Assembly: GCF_002159085.1 (NCBI RefSeq)
Contig: NZ_LZRU01000009.1
Span: forward strand, 1-64,000
Reading direction: 5' to 3'
Length of the DNA stretch: 64,000 nucleotides
Source of the DNA: Thermobacillus sp. ZCTH02-B1
GTDB taxonomy: Bacteria > Bacillota > Bacilli > Paenibacillales > Paenibacillaceae
Shown: positions 1 through 8,480 of the stretch, one piece after another
Layout of the letters: each line of letters opens with the position of its first letter
Numbering within the stretch: position 1 is the stretch's first letter
Program-made: the position numbers and the translations under genes
The notes under the pieces: model-generated
What the model saw: only the letters and a program-made list of their open reading frames with translations
Databases searched by the model: none
What the model was told of the DNA's origin: nothing

Positions 1-879
1 TCCGCCGGTCGCACGCGCGGCACGCAGCAGGGGAAGCGGCGGTCCGGCGCGCTCGGCAGCTCGCAGGAATTCGCGGACTACCGCGCGTACGCGCCGGGCG
101 ACGACATCCGCCGGCTCGACTGGAACGTCTGGGCGCGCACCGGCCGCGCCTATGTCCGCCAATACTGGGACGAACAGGAGACGTGCGTCACCTTCTATCT
201 CGACGTCTCCCGGTCGATGCGGTTCGAGCCGGGCGCGGCGGAGGACCGTCCCGGGACTTGGAGCGGAACGAACAAGCTGCTGTACGCGGCCCGGATCGCG
301 GCGTGTGCCGGCTATGCCGCCCTGTGCGGTGACGACCGGGCCGCCGTCGTCCGGTTCGCGGGAAGCGTCGGGGATCGGCTCCATCCGGTCAGGGGGCGGG
401 GCGCGGCGGAGCGGCTGTTCGCTTTTCTCGAACGTTCGCTTCGGCCGTCCGCCGATCCCGGCTCCGAGGATCTCCGGACGCCGCTCCTTGCGCCCGGCGC
501 GCTTCCGGCGCGGCCAGGCGTCTGTTGGCTGCTGACGGACGGCCTGTACGCCGCGGGCATCGAGGAGACGCTGACGGCCTTCGCCGCCGCGCGCCAGCAT
601 CTCGTGTTCGTGCACGTGCTCGGGCCGGAGGAATGGCGCCCGTCGCTGCGCGGAGAGCTCCGGCTCGTCGACGCGGAAAGTGCCGGGGCGAAGGACGTCG
701 CGATCCACGCGAACGCGCTGCGCGCCTACGACGAGGCGCTCCGGGAGCACGCCGGCGCCATCCGCCGGCGGTGCGCGGAGCTCGGCTTCGTCTATTTCGC
801 CGTCGACACCGCCGTTCCGCTGGAGGAGACGGTGCTCGTCCGCATGGCGCGGCACGGCCTGCTGCAGCGGCAGCGCTGA
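1..879 (+). CDS. DUF58 domain protein, 5' end outside the window
   Basis: The frame is open from base 1 to a TGA at 877-879, so only the C-terminal 292 residues are present. The visible part carries the DUF58 core: a DYRAYAPGDDIRRLDW block near residues 27-42, then a VWA-like strand with FYLDVSRSM (residues ~65-73). DUF58 proteins are usually encoded next to a MoxR AAA ATPase and VWA membrane proteins and are thought to act in envelope or complex-maturation processes; the exact role is unknown. The two downstream membrane genes fit that layout, so a moxR gene probably lies just before the window (inference). No membrane segment is visible in the retained part. It is distinct from the second DUF58 gene at 55305. 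Confidence 0.88.
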   Translation, partial: SAGRTRGTQQGKRRSGALGSSQEFADYRAYAPGDDIRRLDWNVWARTGRAYVRQYWDEQETCVTFYLDVSRSMRFEPGAAEDRPGTWSGTNKLLYAARIAACAGYAALCGDDRAAVVRFAGSVGDRLHPVRGRGAAERLFAFLERSLRPSADPGSEDLRTPLLAPGALPARPGVCWLLTDGLYAAGIEETLTAFAAARQHLVFVHVLGPEEWRPSLRGELRLVDAESAGAKDVAIHANALRAYDEALREHAGAIRRRCAELGFVYFAVDTAVPLEETVLVRMARHGLLQRQR

Positions 880-966
880 CCGCGTCCCGAATGCGTCCGC
901 ACGCTGCGTTCTGCGCGAAACCGCATGCCGCATCCTGCATGAATCCGCACGCGAAGGAGGGATAGC

Positions 967-2958
967 ATGCTGCTCGGGTCCGCCGCTTCGGCCGTGTTCG
1001 CGCTGGCGCTGCCGGCGATTCTGCTGATGTACCTGCTGAAGCGCCGGTATCCGGAAACCGAGATCGCCAGCCACCTGCTCTGGCGGCGGGCGCTGCGCGA
1101 GCAGGAAGCGAACCGGCCGTGGCAGCGGCTGCGCCGCAGCCTCCTGTTGCTGCTGCAGCTTCTTGCCGCGGCCTGCCTTGTCTTCGCGTTGATGGAACCG
1201 TCCATTCCGGGCGGGGCCCCGTCCGCCGCCCCGGTCGTCATCGTCGTCGACCGCTCGGCCAGCATGACGGCGGCCGCTTCGCGCGGCAGCGGCGCAGCCG
1301 GCGCGCTCGAGGAAGCGATACGGTCCGTAACGGCGGCGCTGGACGAGCTCCCGGCTTCCCGACCGGTGACGCTGATCGCGGCGGGCGCCGAGCCGGAGCT
1401 GCTCCTCCGGGATGCAACCGACCGGCGGGAGATCCGGCGCGCGCTCGGGAACATCGAACCGCGCTACGGCCGGACGGATGAAGAGGCGGCGCTGACGCTG
1501 GCCGCCGCGCTGGTCCGGGACCGGGAAGGGGGCGAGCTGTGGCTCGCGACGGACGGCCGGTTCCGCGCGAAGATCCCCGGTCCCGGCGCTGCGGGCATCC
1601 GCGTGTTCGGCGCGGGCCGGGACGGCGCGAACACCGCCGTCGTCGCGTTCGGCCTGCGGGCTGCAGGGGACGCGATCGAAGCATCGGCGACGCTCGTCCA
1701 TTACGGCTCGCGGACCGCGGAGGGCACGCTGGCCGTCTTTCCCGCCGGAGCCTCCGAACCCGCGGAGGAGCGGCCGTTCCGGCTGGAACCCGGCGAGCAG
1801 CGCGTCTTCACCTTTTCCGGGTTGCCGGAGGCGGACTATTACCGCGCCGACATCCGTACGGCCGACGACTACGCGGCGGACAACGCGGCGTATGCCTTTC
1901 CCGCGAAGCCGGCGCGCAGCCGGGCGCTGATCGTCGGCGAAGGCAGCCTGTTTCTGTCCGCGGCGCTGGAATTGGCGGGCGTCGACATCGTGCGGGCCGA
2001 TCCGGCCGCCTTCGAACCCGGGGGCGAGGCGCCCGGCGCCGTCGACTGGATCGTCGTCTACGGGGCGGATGAACGGGCGATCGAAAGCGACGCGTGGCGC
2101 ATTCTGCTCGCATCCCGGCCGGTGTGGCGCATCTGGTCCGCGTCCTCGCCGCCGGCGGGCGGCGAGGTGGTCGAACCGGCGGACAGCCGCGCCGACATCC
2201 GGCCGCATCCCGTCACGGAGCACCTTTCGCTGGCCGACACGCACATCGCCCGGATCGTGCGGGCCGATCCCGGGCCCGGCATGGAGGCGATCGCGCGGTA
2301 CGGCGGCGTCCCGGTGCTCTACGCCGGATCGGCGGACGGCCTGCCGCGGCTCATCCTGGCCTTCGATCCCGCCGATTCGGATCTGCCGCTCAGGGCCGAT
2401 TTTCCGATTCTGGCCGCGCAGGCGGCCGAATGGCTCGGCGGCGCGGCCGGCGGTCCCCTCGGCCGGGCCGTGGCGGACGACCGGATCGAGATCGGCCTGA
2501 AGAGCGGAACGGCGCGGGCCGAATGGCAGGTGGTCGAGACGGCGGCGGACGCGCACCCGAGCGCGGATGCCGCGATCGAAGCGGAACGGACGGCGGACGG
2601 AGCGGTGTCGTCCGTCCAGACGGCGCCCGGCGTTCCCGGACTGTACCGTTTCGTTGAATACGGTGCCGACGGCCGGCCGCTGGCGGAACGCCTGCTCGCC
2701 GTGCAGGCCGCGCCGGCGGAAGGCATCTGGACGGAGAAGCCGTTTGCGGACATCGATCCTGCGGCGGAGGCCGGACAGGCGGGCGGATCGCCGGGCGGGT
2801 CGCCCGATTCCGCGCAAGCCCGGACGGACGCATCTTCCGGGGCAACGGACGGGACGGGGAACACGGACCGGATCGGGCTGGCTCCCTACGTGGCCGTGCT
2901 GATCCTGCTGCTCCTGGCGGCGGAATGGGAGGTGTACCGCCGTGGGGCTGCATTTTGA
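967..2958 (+). CDS. BatA-like membrane protein with VWA domain
   Basis: A 663-residue protein. The start is supported by AAGGAGG at 954-960, six bases upstream. The N-terminus has the two-helix BatA-type anchor: a first helix at residues ~8-22, the ETEIASHLLWRR stretch, then a second Leu-rich helix at ~58-75. A VWA domain follows with a MIDAS-like DRSAS motif near residue 95. The long middle section resembles an extracellular beta-rich region plus a Rossmann-like fold, and a last helix near residues 640-655 returns to the membrane. Such proteins are encoded with MoxR/DUF58 genes; no enzymatic reaction is known. The gene overlaps the next one by 17 bases, implying translational coupling. Family assignment is firm, function is not. 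Confidence 0.85.
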   Translation: MLLGSAASAVFALALPAILLMYLLKRRYPETEIASHLLWRRALREQEANRPWQRLRRSLLLLLQLLAAACLVFALMEPSIPGGAPSAAPVVIVVDRSASMTAAASRGSGAAGALEEAIRSVTAALDELPASRPVTLIAAGAEPELLLRDATDRREIRRALGNIEPRYGRTDEEAALTLAAALVRDREGGELWLATDGRFRAKIPGPGAAGIRVFGAGRDGANTAVVAFGLRAAGDAIEASATLVHYGSRTAEGTLAVFPAGASEPAEERPFRLEPGEQRVFTFSGLPEADYYRADIRTADDYAADNAAYAFPAKPARSRALIVGEGSLFLSAALELAGVDIVRADPAAFEPGGEAPGAVDWIVVYGADERAIESDAWRILLASRPVWRIWSASSPPAGGEVVEPADSRADIRPHPVTEHLSLADTHIARIVRADPGPGMEAIARYGGVPVLYAGSADGLPRLILAFDPADSDLPLRADFPILAAQAAEWLGGAAGGPLGRAVADDRIEIGLKSGTARAEWQVVETAADAHPSADAAIEAERTADGAVSSVQTAPGVPGLYRFVEYGADGRPLAERLLAVQAAPAEGIWTEKPFADIDPAAEAGQAGGSPGGSPDSAQARTDASSGATDGTGNTDRIGLAPYVAVLILLLLAAEWEVYRRGAAF

Positions 2959-5900
2959 CCGGCCGTGGCTGCTCTTGCTCCTCCTTCCGGCCGCCCTGTG
3001 GTGGATGTGGGCGTGGAGACGAACGCTCCGGCTGACGGGTCCGCGCAGGATCGCCGCGTTCGCGCTGCGCGCCGCCGTCATGCTGCTGCTCGTTGCGGTC
3101 GCGGCGGGAACGGCAGCGTCGCTTCGCCACGAGTACCGGGCGGTCGTCTTCGTCGCCGACCGTTCGGAGAGCGTCGCGGACGATGCGCGGATCACCCGCT
3201 GGATGGGCGAGGCGATCGGCGGCAAGGACGAAGATGACCGGGCCGGCATCGTCTCGTTCGGCCGGAAGGCCGCGGTGGAACGCCCGCTGTCGGCGGACGG
3301 GGGGCCGCCTGCGCTGCGCGCCGGGATCGATCCTTCGTATTCGAATGTGACCGACGCCCTGCGGCTTGCGGCCGGCATGCTGCCGAAGGGAGGCAGGATC
3401 GTGCTGCTCTCCGACGGGCGGAACAACGTCGGCGACGCGATCCGCCAGGCCCGGTTGCTGGCTTCGCAGGGGATCGCCGTCGACGTGGTCCCGCTTCCCG
3501 CGCACATTCCGCAAGACGCGGCGATCGAATCGCTCGACGTCCCGGCTTCGGTGAAGCTCGGTGAGAAGTTCACGATCGAACTGGAAGCGGTCAGCACCGT
3601 CGAGCGCGAAGCCGAGATCCGGCTGTACGAGAACGAGCGCGAAATCGCCCGCGAGACGGTCCGGCTGTCGCGGGGTACAAACCGTTTCCTGTTGCAGCAT
3701 GCGGCCGGCACCGCCGGGATGAACCGCTATCGCGCGGAGGTGTACCTGCCGGGTGACGAGCGGACGCAGAACGACGCGGCGTACGCGTTCAGCCGGGTCG
3801 AAGGACCGCCGCGCGTGCTCGTCGTCGAGGGCGAGCCGGGCTCGTCGGCCAACATCGCGTCGGCGCTGGAAGCGTCGCTTATTCCGTACGATTTGATCGC
3901 GCCCGAACAGCTTCCGGTCGAACGGGCCGATTACGCCCGCTACGACGCGATCGTGCTGAACAACGTGCCGGCGACGCGGATGAGCGCGGCGGTGATGGAG
4001 CGGATCGCCTCCGCCGTCGGCGATCTCGGCATCGGGCTCGTCGCCGCGGGCGGCGCGGACAGCTTCGGTCTCGGCGGCTATTACGGGACGCCGCTCGAGC
4101 GCGCGCTGCCGGTCTACATGGATTTGAAGGGCAGGCGGAAGATGCCGTCCCTCGCGCTCATCTTCGTCATCGACCGGTCGGGAAGCATGGCCGGCGGCCA
4201 GCTGGAGCTCGCGAAGGAGGCTGTCCTGCGCTCGATCGAACTGCTGCGCGATGAGGATACGGTCGGCGTCGTCGCCTTCGACGATTCCCCCTGGTGGGTG
4301 GTCGAGCCTGCGAACCTTCAGGACCGCGACGCGGTTGTGGATGCGATTCTGGGCCTTCAATCCGGGGGAGGCACCGACATCTATGCGGCCGTAAACGCAA
4401 CGCTGGAACGGATGCTGGACATCGACGCGCAGCGCCGGCACATCATCCTGCTCACGGACGGCATATCTGCCGGAAGCGACCATTACCTGACGCTCACGGA
4501 TGCGATGAACGAAGCCGGCATCACGATGTCGACGGTCGCGGTAGGCACCGGCGCGGATACGGCTCTGCTCCGGAGGCTGGCCGAAGCGGCGAACGGCCGG
4601 TACTACTTCACGGCCGATCAAAGCACGATTCCGGCGATCTTCAGCCGCGAGACGGTGATGATGACCCGGACGTACATCGTCGAGAACCGGTTCGTTCCCT
4701 CGGTCGGACAGGCGGGGAACTGGGCGCCGCTGTTTCTGCCGGGAATGCCCGCCGTGGACGCGTACGTGGCGACGACGGCAAAGGAGACGGCCGAGGTGGC
4801 GCTGCTCACGCCGGAGGGCGACCCGCTGCTCGCGCGCTGGTCGTACGGCGCGGGTCGCTCGGTCGCCTGGACGAGCGATCTGGCGGGCCGGTGGGCCGCG
4901 GACTGGACGCTCTGGCCGGCGTTTCCCGATACGATGGCCGCGTGGGTAAAGTGGACGTTTCCGCAATTTTCGTCCGATCTCTGGCATGTCCGGGCGAGGC
5001 TGGAGGGCGGCGCCGCGGAGATCGGGATCACGGCCCAGGGAGATGTCGGCGTCGGGAACCTGACGGTGTCCGTTGCGGGAGAAGACGGCGAAGCCGTCCG
5101 GCTGAAGCCCGTTCCGACCGCGCCCGGCGAATACGTCCTGCGGTTGGAAGATGCGCGCCCGGGCGCCTACTTCATGCAGATCGGCGAGGGGGCGGGAGAG
5201 GACGGCGCGGCTTCGGGAGGCGCGCTGGCCGGTTTCGTCATTCCGTATTCGCCCGAATACCGGATCGACGGCGAAGAGGAGGGCGCGGAGCTGCTCGCGG
5301 AAATCGCCCGGCTGACGGGAGGGAGGACGCTCTCTTTGGAGCGGCCCGAAGAGGTGTTCCGGGCCGGGAGGATCGCGGAGACCGATCGGATCGACCTTTC
5401 GCGCGCTTTGCTGATCGCGGCGCTCCTGCTCTGGCTGGCGGACATCGCGGTGCGCCGCCTGTCGCTGCCGTGGCGCGCGCTGGCCGCGCTGGCGGCCGGA
5501 CGATCCGCCGGCCGTTCGGCGCAGCGCACGGAGACCACCGGGGCCGAGGCGTTGGCCCGGCTCGGGAGACGGATGCGGAGCGCCGCTGAACGCTATGCCG
5601 GCGGCGCCGGCGTCGGGCAGGGCGGAGGCGGATCAAGATCGACCGACGGTTCCGGCTTTGCGGGATCCGGGACCGGCGGCTCCGCAGCGTCCGCCGCCTC
5701 CGGATCGGCCCGGACGCGTACCGGCGTCTCCGGATCCGCAGCAGATCCGGTTGCATCCTCCGCCCGACCCGCCGCTCCCGAACCGGTCCGTACCGGCGCC
5801 TCCGGATCCGCGGATCCGGCAGCATCTTCCGCTCATCCCGCCGCCTCCGGAACCGCAGGTCCTGCCGCCGGTTCGGCCGGCGCCCCGGACGGCACGGCAT

Positions 5901-5968
5901 CCGGGACGGGCGGCGCCGCTTCGCTGAATCGCCTCCTTGAGGCCAAACGGCGCGCGGACCGTCGCTGA
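2942..5968 (+). CDS. Large membrane protein with two VWA domains and a GATase1-like domain
   Basis: A 1008-residue protein starting at a GTG inside the end of the previous gene, preceded by a GGGAGGTG ribosome binding site. Two N-terminal helices (residues ~7-22 and ~35-58) are followed by a first VWA-like domain with DRSES (~residue 74), a beta-sandwich region, a class I glutamine amidotransferase-like fold (~295-385) lacking an obvious catalytic triad, and a second, better-conserved VWA domain with the MIDAS motif DRSGS starting at D411. A further helix lies near residue 820. The last ~110 residues are Ser/Ala/Gly/Pro-rich imperfect repeats. The family (VWA plus GATase-like membrane proteins) occurs beside BatA-like and DUF58 genes; its biochemical role is unknown. 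It is probably the last gene of this operon. Confidence 0.85.
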   Translation: MGLHFDRPWLLLLLLPAALWWMWAWRRTLRLTGPRRIAAFALRAAVMLLLVAVAAGTAASLRHEYRAVVFVADRSESVADDARITRWMGEAIGGKDEDDRAGIVSFGRKAAVERPLSADGGPPALRAGIDPSYSNVTDALRLAAGMLPKGGRIVLLSDGRNNVGDAIRQARLLASQGIAVDVVPLPAHIPQDAAIESLDVPASVKLGEKFTIELEAVSTVEREAEIRLYENEREIARETVRLSRGTNRFLLQHAAGTAGMNRYRAEVYLPGDERTQNDAAYAFSRVEGPPRVLVVEGEPGSSANIASALEASLIPYDLIAPEQLPVERADYARYDAIVLNNVPATRMSAAVMERIASAVGDLGIGLVAAGGADSFGLGGYYGTPLERALPVYMDLKGRRKMPSLALIFVIDRSGSMAGGQLELAKEAVLRSIELLRDEDTVGVVAFDDSPWWVVEPANLQDRDAVVDAILGLQSGGGTDIYAAVNATLERMLDIDAQRRHIILLTDGISAGSDHYLTLTDAMNEAGITMSTVAVGTGADTALLRRLAEAANGRYYFTADQSTIPAIFSRETVMMTRTYIVENRFVPSVGQAGNWAPLFLPGMPAVDAYVATTAKETAEVALLTPEGDPLLARWSYGAGRSVAWTSDLAGRWAADWTLWPAFPDTMAAWVKWTFPQFSSDLWHVRARLEGGAAEIGITAQGDVGVGNLTVSVAGEDGEAVRLKPVPTAPGEYVLRLEDARPGAYFMQIGEGAGEDGAASGGALAGFVIPYSPEYRIDGEEEGAELLAEIARLTGGRTLSLERPEEVFRAGRIAETDRIDLSRALLIAALLLWLADIAVRRLSLPWRALAALAAGRSAGRSAQRTETTGAEALARLGRRMRSAAERYAGGAGVGQGGGGSRSTDGSGFAGSGTGGSAASAASGSARTRTGVSGSAADPVASSARPAAPEPVRTGASGSADPAASSAHPAASGTAGPAAGSAGAPDGTASGTGGAASLNRLLEAKRRADRR

Positions 5969-6143
5969 CGCAACGCCGTCAGGACCGCCCGCGGCGCATT
6001 CACGCCGCTGACGTTCCGCCGCCGGGGCGGCTGCTGACGCACCTTGCGTCGCCGCTCATGCACCTCGTCCACGGGCGGACGCGATCAACGCGGCCGTCGG
6101 GCGGGCAAGGGGCCTCCGGCATGCGATGCGGCGGGTCCGCCGC

Positions 6144-6173
6144 TGGACACGGAGCCGTCCGCGGGATTACAAT
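6144..6173 (+). promoter_or_regulatory. Likely sigma-A promoter of the DUF1992-rhodanese pair
   Basis: TGGACA at 6144-6149 and TACAAT at 6168-6173 are 18 bases apart, 58 bases before the GTG start at 6231. The rest of 5969-6230 shows no convincing gene or terminator. Confidence 0.45.
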
Positions 6174-6230
6174 GCAGGCATCGGAGTCTGGCGCATCCAT
6201 GCGCATCGACGGCGAAGGAGGCGGGCGAAG

Positions 6231-6614
6231 GTGGACTGGGTGAGCCGCATCGCGGAAGAGCGCATCCGGGAAGCGATCGAGCGGGGCGAGCTGAGCAACC
6301 TGCCGGGTGAAGGCAAGCCGCTGGAGATCGAGGACCTGTCGCACGTGCCGGAGGATCTGCGCCCGGCCTACATCATGCTGCGCAACGCCGGCGTCGTGCC
6401 GGAGGAAGTGCAGCTCGCGAAGGAAGCCGTCACCCTCGCGGATCTGCTCCGCATGTGCCGGACGGATGAGGAGCGCGCCGACATCCGCAGGAAATGGAAC
6501 GAGAAGCGGCTCCGGTTCCGCCTGCTCATGGAGCAGCGCGGCTGGTACGGAACCGCGGCCTGGGAACAATACGGCGACCGGATCGCAAGCCGCCTCGGAG
6601 GTGACAAAGCGTGA
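6231..6614 (+). CDS. DUF1992 (DnaJ-homologue C28-type) protein
   Basis: A 127-residue protein. The frame is open further upstream, but a GTG at 6231 lies ten bases after AAGGAG (6215-6220) and exactly before the conserved DWVSRIAEERIREA opening of the family, so this start is chosen. The conserved core reads GELSNLPGEGKPL followed by an aromatic/charged helix pair, matching the DUF1992 domain also found in eukaryotic DNAJC28. It lacks a J domain, as usual for bacterial members. The function is not established. The stop codon overlaps the GTG start of the rhodanese gene (GTGA), so the two are probably co-translated. Confidence 0.85.
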   Translation: MDWVSRIAEERIREAIERGELSNLPGEGKPLEIEDLSHVPEDLRPAYIMLRNAGVVPEEVQLAKEAVTLADLLRMCRTDEERADIRRKWNEKRLRFRLLMEQRGWYGTAAWEQYGDRIASRLGGDKA

Positions 6615-6928
6615 GCATCGCGGTGTGGACGGCGGAAGAACTGTACGAGCGGCTCGCGAAGGGTGAGCCCGTGAACCTGATCGACGTCCGGGAACGGGAC
6701 GAATGGCGGGCCGGTCATATACCCGGCGCGCGGCTGATCCCGCTGTCCGAATTTCTGGAGCGGGTGGACGAACTCGAGCCGGAGCGCGGAGGTCCGCTCG
6801 TGTTCATTTGCAAGGCCGGCGTCCGCAGCATGCGCGTGTGCGAATATCTCGCGCGGTTCGGCTACGATGTCGTCAACGTGGAGGGCGGCATGGCCGCCTG
6901 GCCGGGCGAGGTTGTCACCGGCGATTGA
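6611..6928 (+). CDS. Single-domain rhodanese-like protein
   Basis: A 105-residue one-domain rhodanese. The family handles sulfane sulfur through a persulfidated active-site cysteine. Visible landmarks are the NLIDVRERDEW opening, GHIPGARLIP, the active-site loop CKAGVRS with its Cys near residue 67, and the GGMAAW end. The GTG start has GGAGGTGA at 6597-6604 and overlaps the upstream stop by four bases. The loop length (CKAGVR) is that of sulfurtransferases rather than Cdc25-like phosphatases. The physiological acceptor cannot be inferred from context. Confidence 0.9.
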   Translation: MSIAVWTAEELYERLAKGEPVNLIDVRERDEWRAGHIPGARLIPLSEFLERVDELEPERGGPLVFICKAGVRSMRVCEYLARFGYDVVNVEGGMAAWPGEVVTGD

Positions 6929-6934
6929 AATCTA

Positions 6935-6963
6935 TGGACAACCTTGCCGGTTCATGCTATAGT
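6935..6963 (+). promoter_or_regulatory. Promoter of the cobalamin-riboswitch operon
   Basis: TGGACA (6935-6940) and TATAGT (6958-6963) with a 17-base spacer make a good sigma-A promoter, placing transcription start a few bases before the riboswitch. Confidence 0.7.
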
Positions 6964-6984
6964 CGGTAGCGGACAACCGAATAC

Positions 6985-7192
6985 GGCGGATGCGGGTGCC
7001 TGGCCGCCGCGCCATGCGGAGGCCGGCTTAATAGGGAAGTCCGGTGAAAATCCGGCACGGACCCGCCACTGTGAGAAGCGCGCAGGCCCGCCGGCTTGCG
7101 CAAGCGTGCGCCAGCATGTCACTGGGAAACCGGGAAGACGGCGCGCGTATGCTTCGAGTCAGGAGACCTGCCCGCATCCTGGTCTGACCCTG
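6985..7192 (+). ncRNA. Cobalamin (B12) riboswitch
   Basis: The segment has the conserved blocks of the AdoCbl riboswitch in order: GGTGCCTG near 6995, TTAATAGGGAA near 7028, GGTGAAAATCCGGCACGG at 7043-7060, CCGCCACTGTGA at 7063-7074, GGGAAACCGGGAAGACGG near 7124-7141, and the B12-box region CGAGTCAGGAGACCTGCC at 7155-7172. It sits between a good promoter and a B12/iron-type ABC importer, where the ligand would switch the operon off. I see no clear intrinsic terminator after it. An AGGAGG at 7206-7211 lies just downstream, so control is more likely at translation initiation (inference). Confidence 0.93.
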
Positions 7193-7219
7193 CCTACGTG
7201 GTCTTAGGAGGTGTTGGAG

Positions 7220-7294
7220 ATGGATCGAAGCCGTCCGCGCGTCGGGACGCCGCCCGGCGCACGAAGCGGATTCGTTCGGTCGGCGTACGCATGA
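7220..7294 (+). CDS. Possible 24-codon leader peptide after the B12 riboswitch
   Basis: An ATG at 7220 is preceded by the strongest ribosome binding site in the region (AGGAGG at 7206-7211) and opens a 24-codon frame rich in Arg, Gly, Pro and Ser, ending at a TGA at 7292-7294. That stop overlaps an ATG at 7291 opening a 67-codon frame that runs across the btuF start to 7494. Neither peptide resembles a family I know. It could be a leader that couples riboswitch-controlled ribosome loading to btuF, or a decayed remnant of an earlier first gene. Confidence 0.3.
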   Translation: MDRSRPRVGTPPGARSGFVRSAYA

Positions 7295-7399
7295 GCATTT
7301 CCGGAAGACACAGGGCCGGGGATGCTCTTTTTGTTTGCGACGTTTCCATGCACGTGTTCCAGTTCCATTCCCAACAATTGAGACAGGAGCGGATTTCCC

Positions 7400-8473
7400 A
7401 TGATCGGTCAACGCTGGTTGAAACACGCGGTCCGAACCGCGGTGCTTCTGCTGCTGATGATGCTGCTTGCGGCGTGCGGCGGAGGATCGGGTGAAGGAGG
7501 CGCCGGTTCCCAGGCGCCGGACACCGCCGGCAGCGCGGCGAACGCGGACACGACGGAAAGCGGGCCGGGCGAGGAGGCGGATGACGACGGCGGGACGAAC
7601 CGGTCCGCGGACGAAAGCGAATCCGCCGCTGACGACGCGGCCGGCGGACCGGCCGCCGAAACGGTCTATCCGCTCACCGTCACGGACGAGACGGGAACCG
7701 ACATCACGCTCGAGCAGGCGCCGGAGCGCGTCGTCATGCTCGTCCCGAGCGACACGGAGATCGTCTATGCGATCGGTGCGGGGGATCTCGCGGTCGGCGC
7801 GGACGCATACAGCACCTATCCTCCCGAGGCGGCGGATCTGCCGAAGGTCGGCGACGTGAACACGAACATCGAGGCGGTGCTCGCGCTCAACCCGGATCTC
7901 GTGCTCGCCAGCGCAAGCATGAACCATGCCGCGATCGATTCGCTGCGGCAGCTCGGCGTCACCGTATACGCCGCGGACCCCGGGACGATGGAAGAGACGA
8001 TCGCGCACATCGAGCAGATCGGCGTGCTGCTGAACCGGCAGGAAGGCGCCCGGGCGGTCGCCGGCCGGATGCGGGAGGCCGTCCGGGAAGTCACGGACAA
8101 GGTGGCGGACGCGGAGCCGGTCAGCGTTTATCTCGAGTTCTCGCCGGGCTGGACCGTCGGTTCGGGGACGTTCCTCGACGAGCTCGTCACCCTCGCGGGC
8201 GGCGTCAACATCATGAACGACCGGGAAGGCTGGTTCGAGGTCGATCCCGAGGCGGTCATCGCGCGGAACCCGCAGGTCATCATCCATCCGCGGATCGAGG
8301 GCGTCGATTTTGCCGGCGACATGCTGTCCCGGCCGGGATGGGACCGGATCGACGCGGTCCGGAACAACCGCGTGGTCGCGGTCGCGAACGAACCGCTCGT
8401 GCGCGTGGGTCCGCGGCTGACCGACGGACTGCTGGAGATCGCCGCCGCGCTCCATCCGGAACGGTTCCCGTGA
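7400..8473 (+). CDS. btuF: BtuF-like substrate-binding lipoprotein (cobalamin importer)
   Basis: A 357-residue periplasmic-binding-type protein of the iron-siderophore/B12 class. It has a lipoprotein signal (hydrophobic stretch then LLAAC, Cys near residue 26). About 60 Gly/Ser/Asp/Glu-rich linker residues follow, then the binding domain: PLTVTDETGTDITLE, APERVVMLVPSDTEIVYAIGA, and the class III long-helix architecture. An ATG at 7400 with AGGAGC ten bases upstream marks the start. Position directly behind a cobalamin riboswitch and before FecCD-type permease and ATPase genes argues for B12 or cobinamide rather than siderophore as ligand. Confidence 0.85.
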   Translation: MIGQRWLKHAVRTAVLLLLMMLLAACGGGSGEGGAGSQAPDTAGSAANADTTESGPGEEADDDGGTNRSADESESAADDAAGGPAAETVYPLTVTDETGTDITLEQAPERVVMLVPSDTEIVYAIGAGDLAVGADAYSTYPPEAADLPKVGDVNTNIEAVLALNPDLVLASASMNHAAIDSLRQLGVTVYAADPGTMEETIAHIEQIGVLLNRQEGARAVAGRMREAVREVTDKVADAEPVSVYLEFSPGWTVGSGTFLDELVTLAGGVNIMNDREGWFEVDPEAVIARNPQVIIHPRIEGVDFAGDMLSRPGWDRIDAVRNNRVVAVANEPLVRVGPRLTDGLLEIAAALHPERFP

Positions 8474-8480
8474 GCCTGCC

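Noticed and set aside
880..966. Short repeats (GCATGC/CCGCATCCTGCATG-like) in the gap after the first DUF58 gene
   Set aside because: The copies are short and imperfect and could arise by chance in GC-rich DNA; no function can be supported.
2390..4987. 865-codon open frame on the minus strand opposite the VWA genes
   Set aside because: The translation is Arg/Pro/Asp-rich without any recognisable domain, lies entirely opposite well-supported genes, and is the expected shadow of high-GC codon bias.
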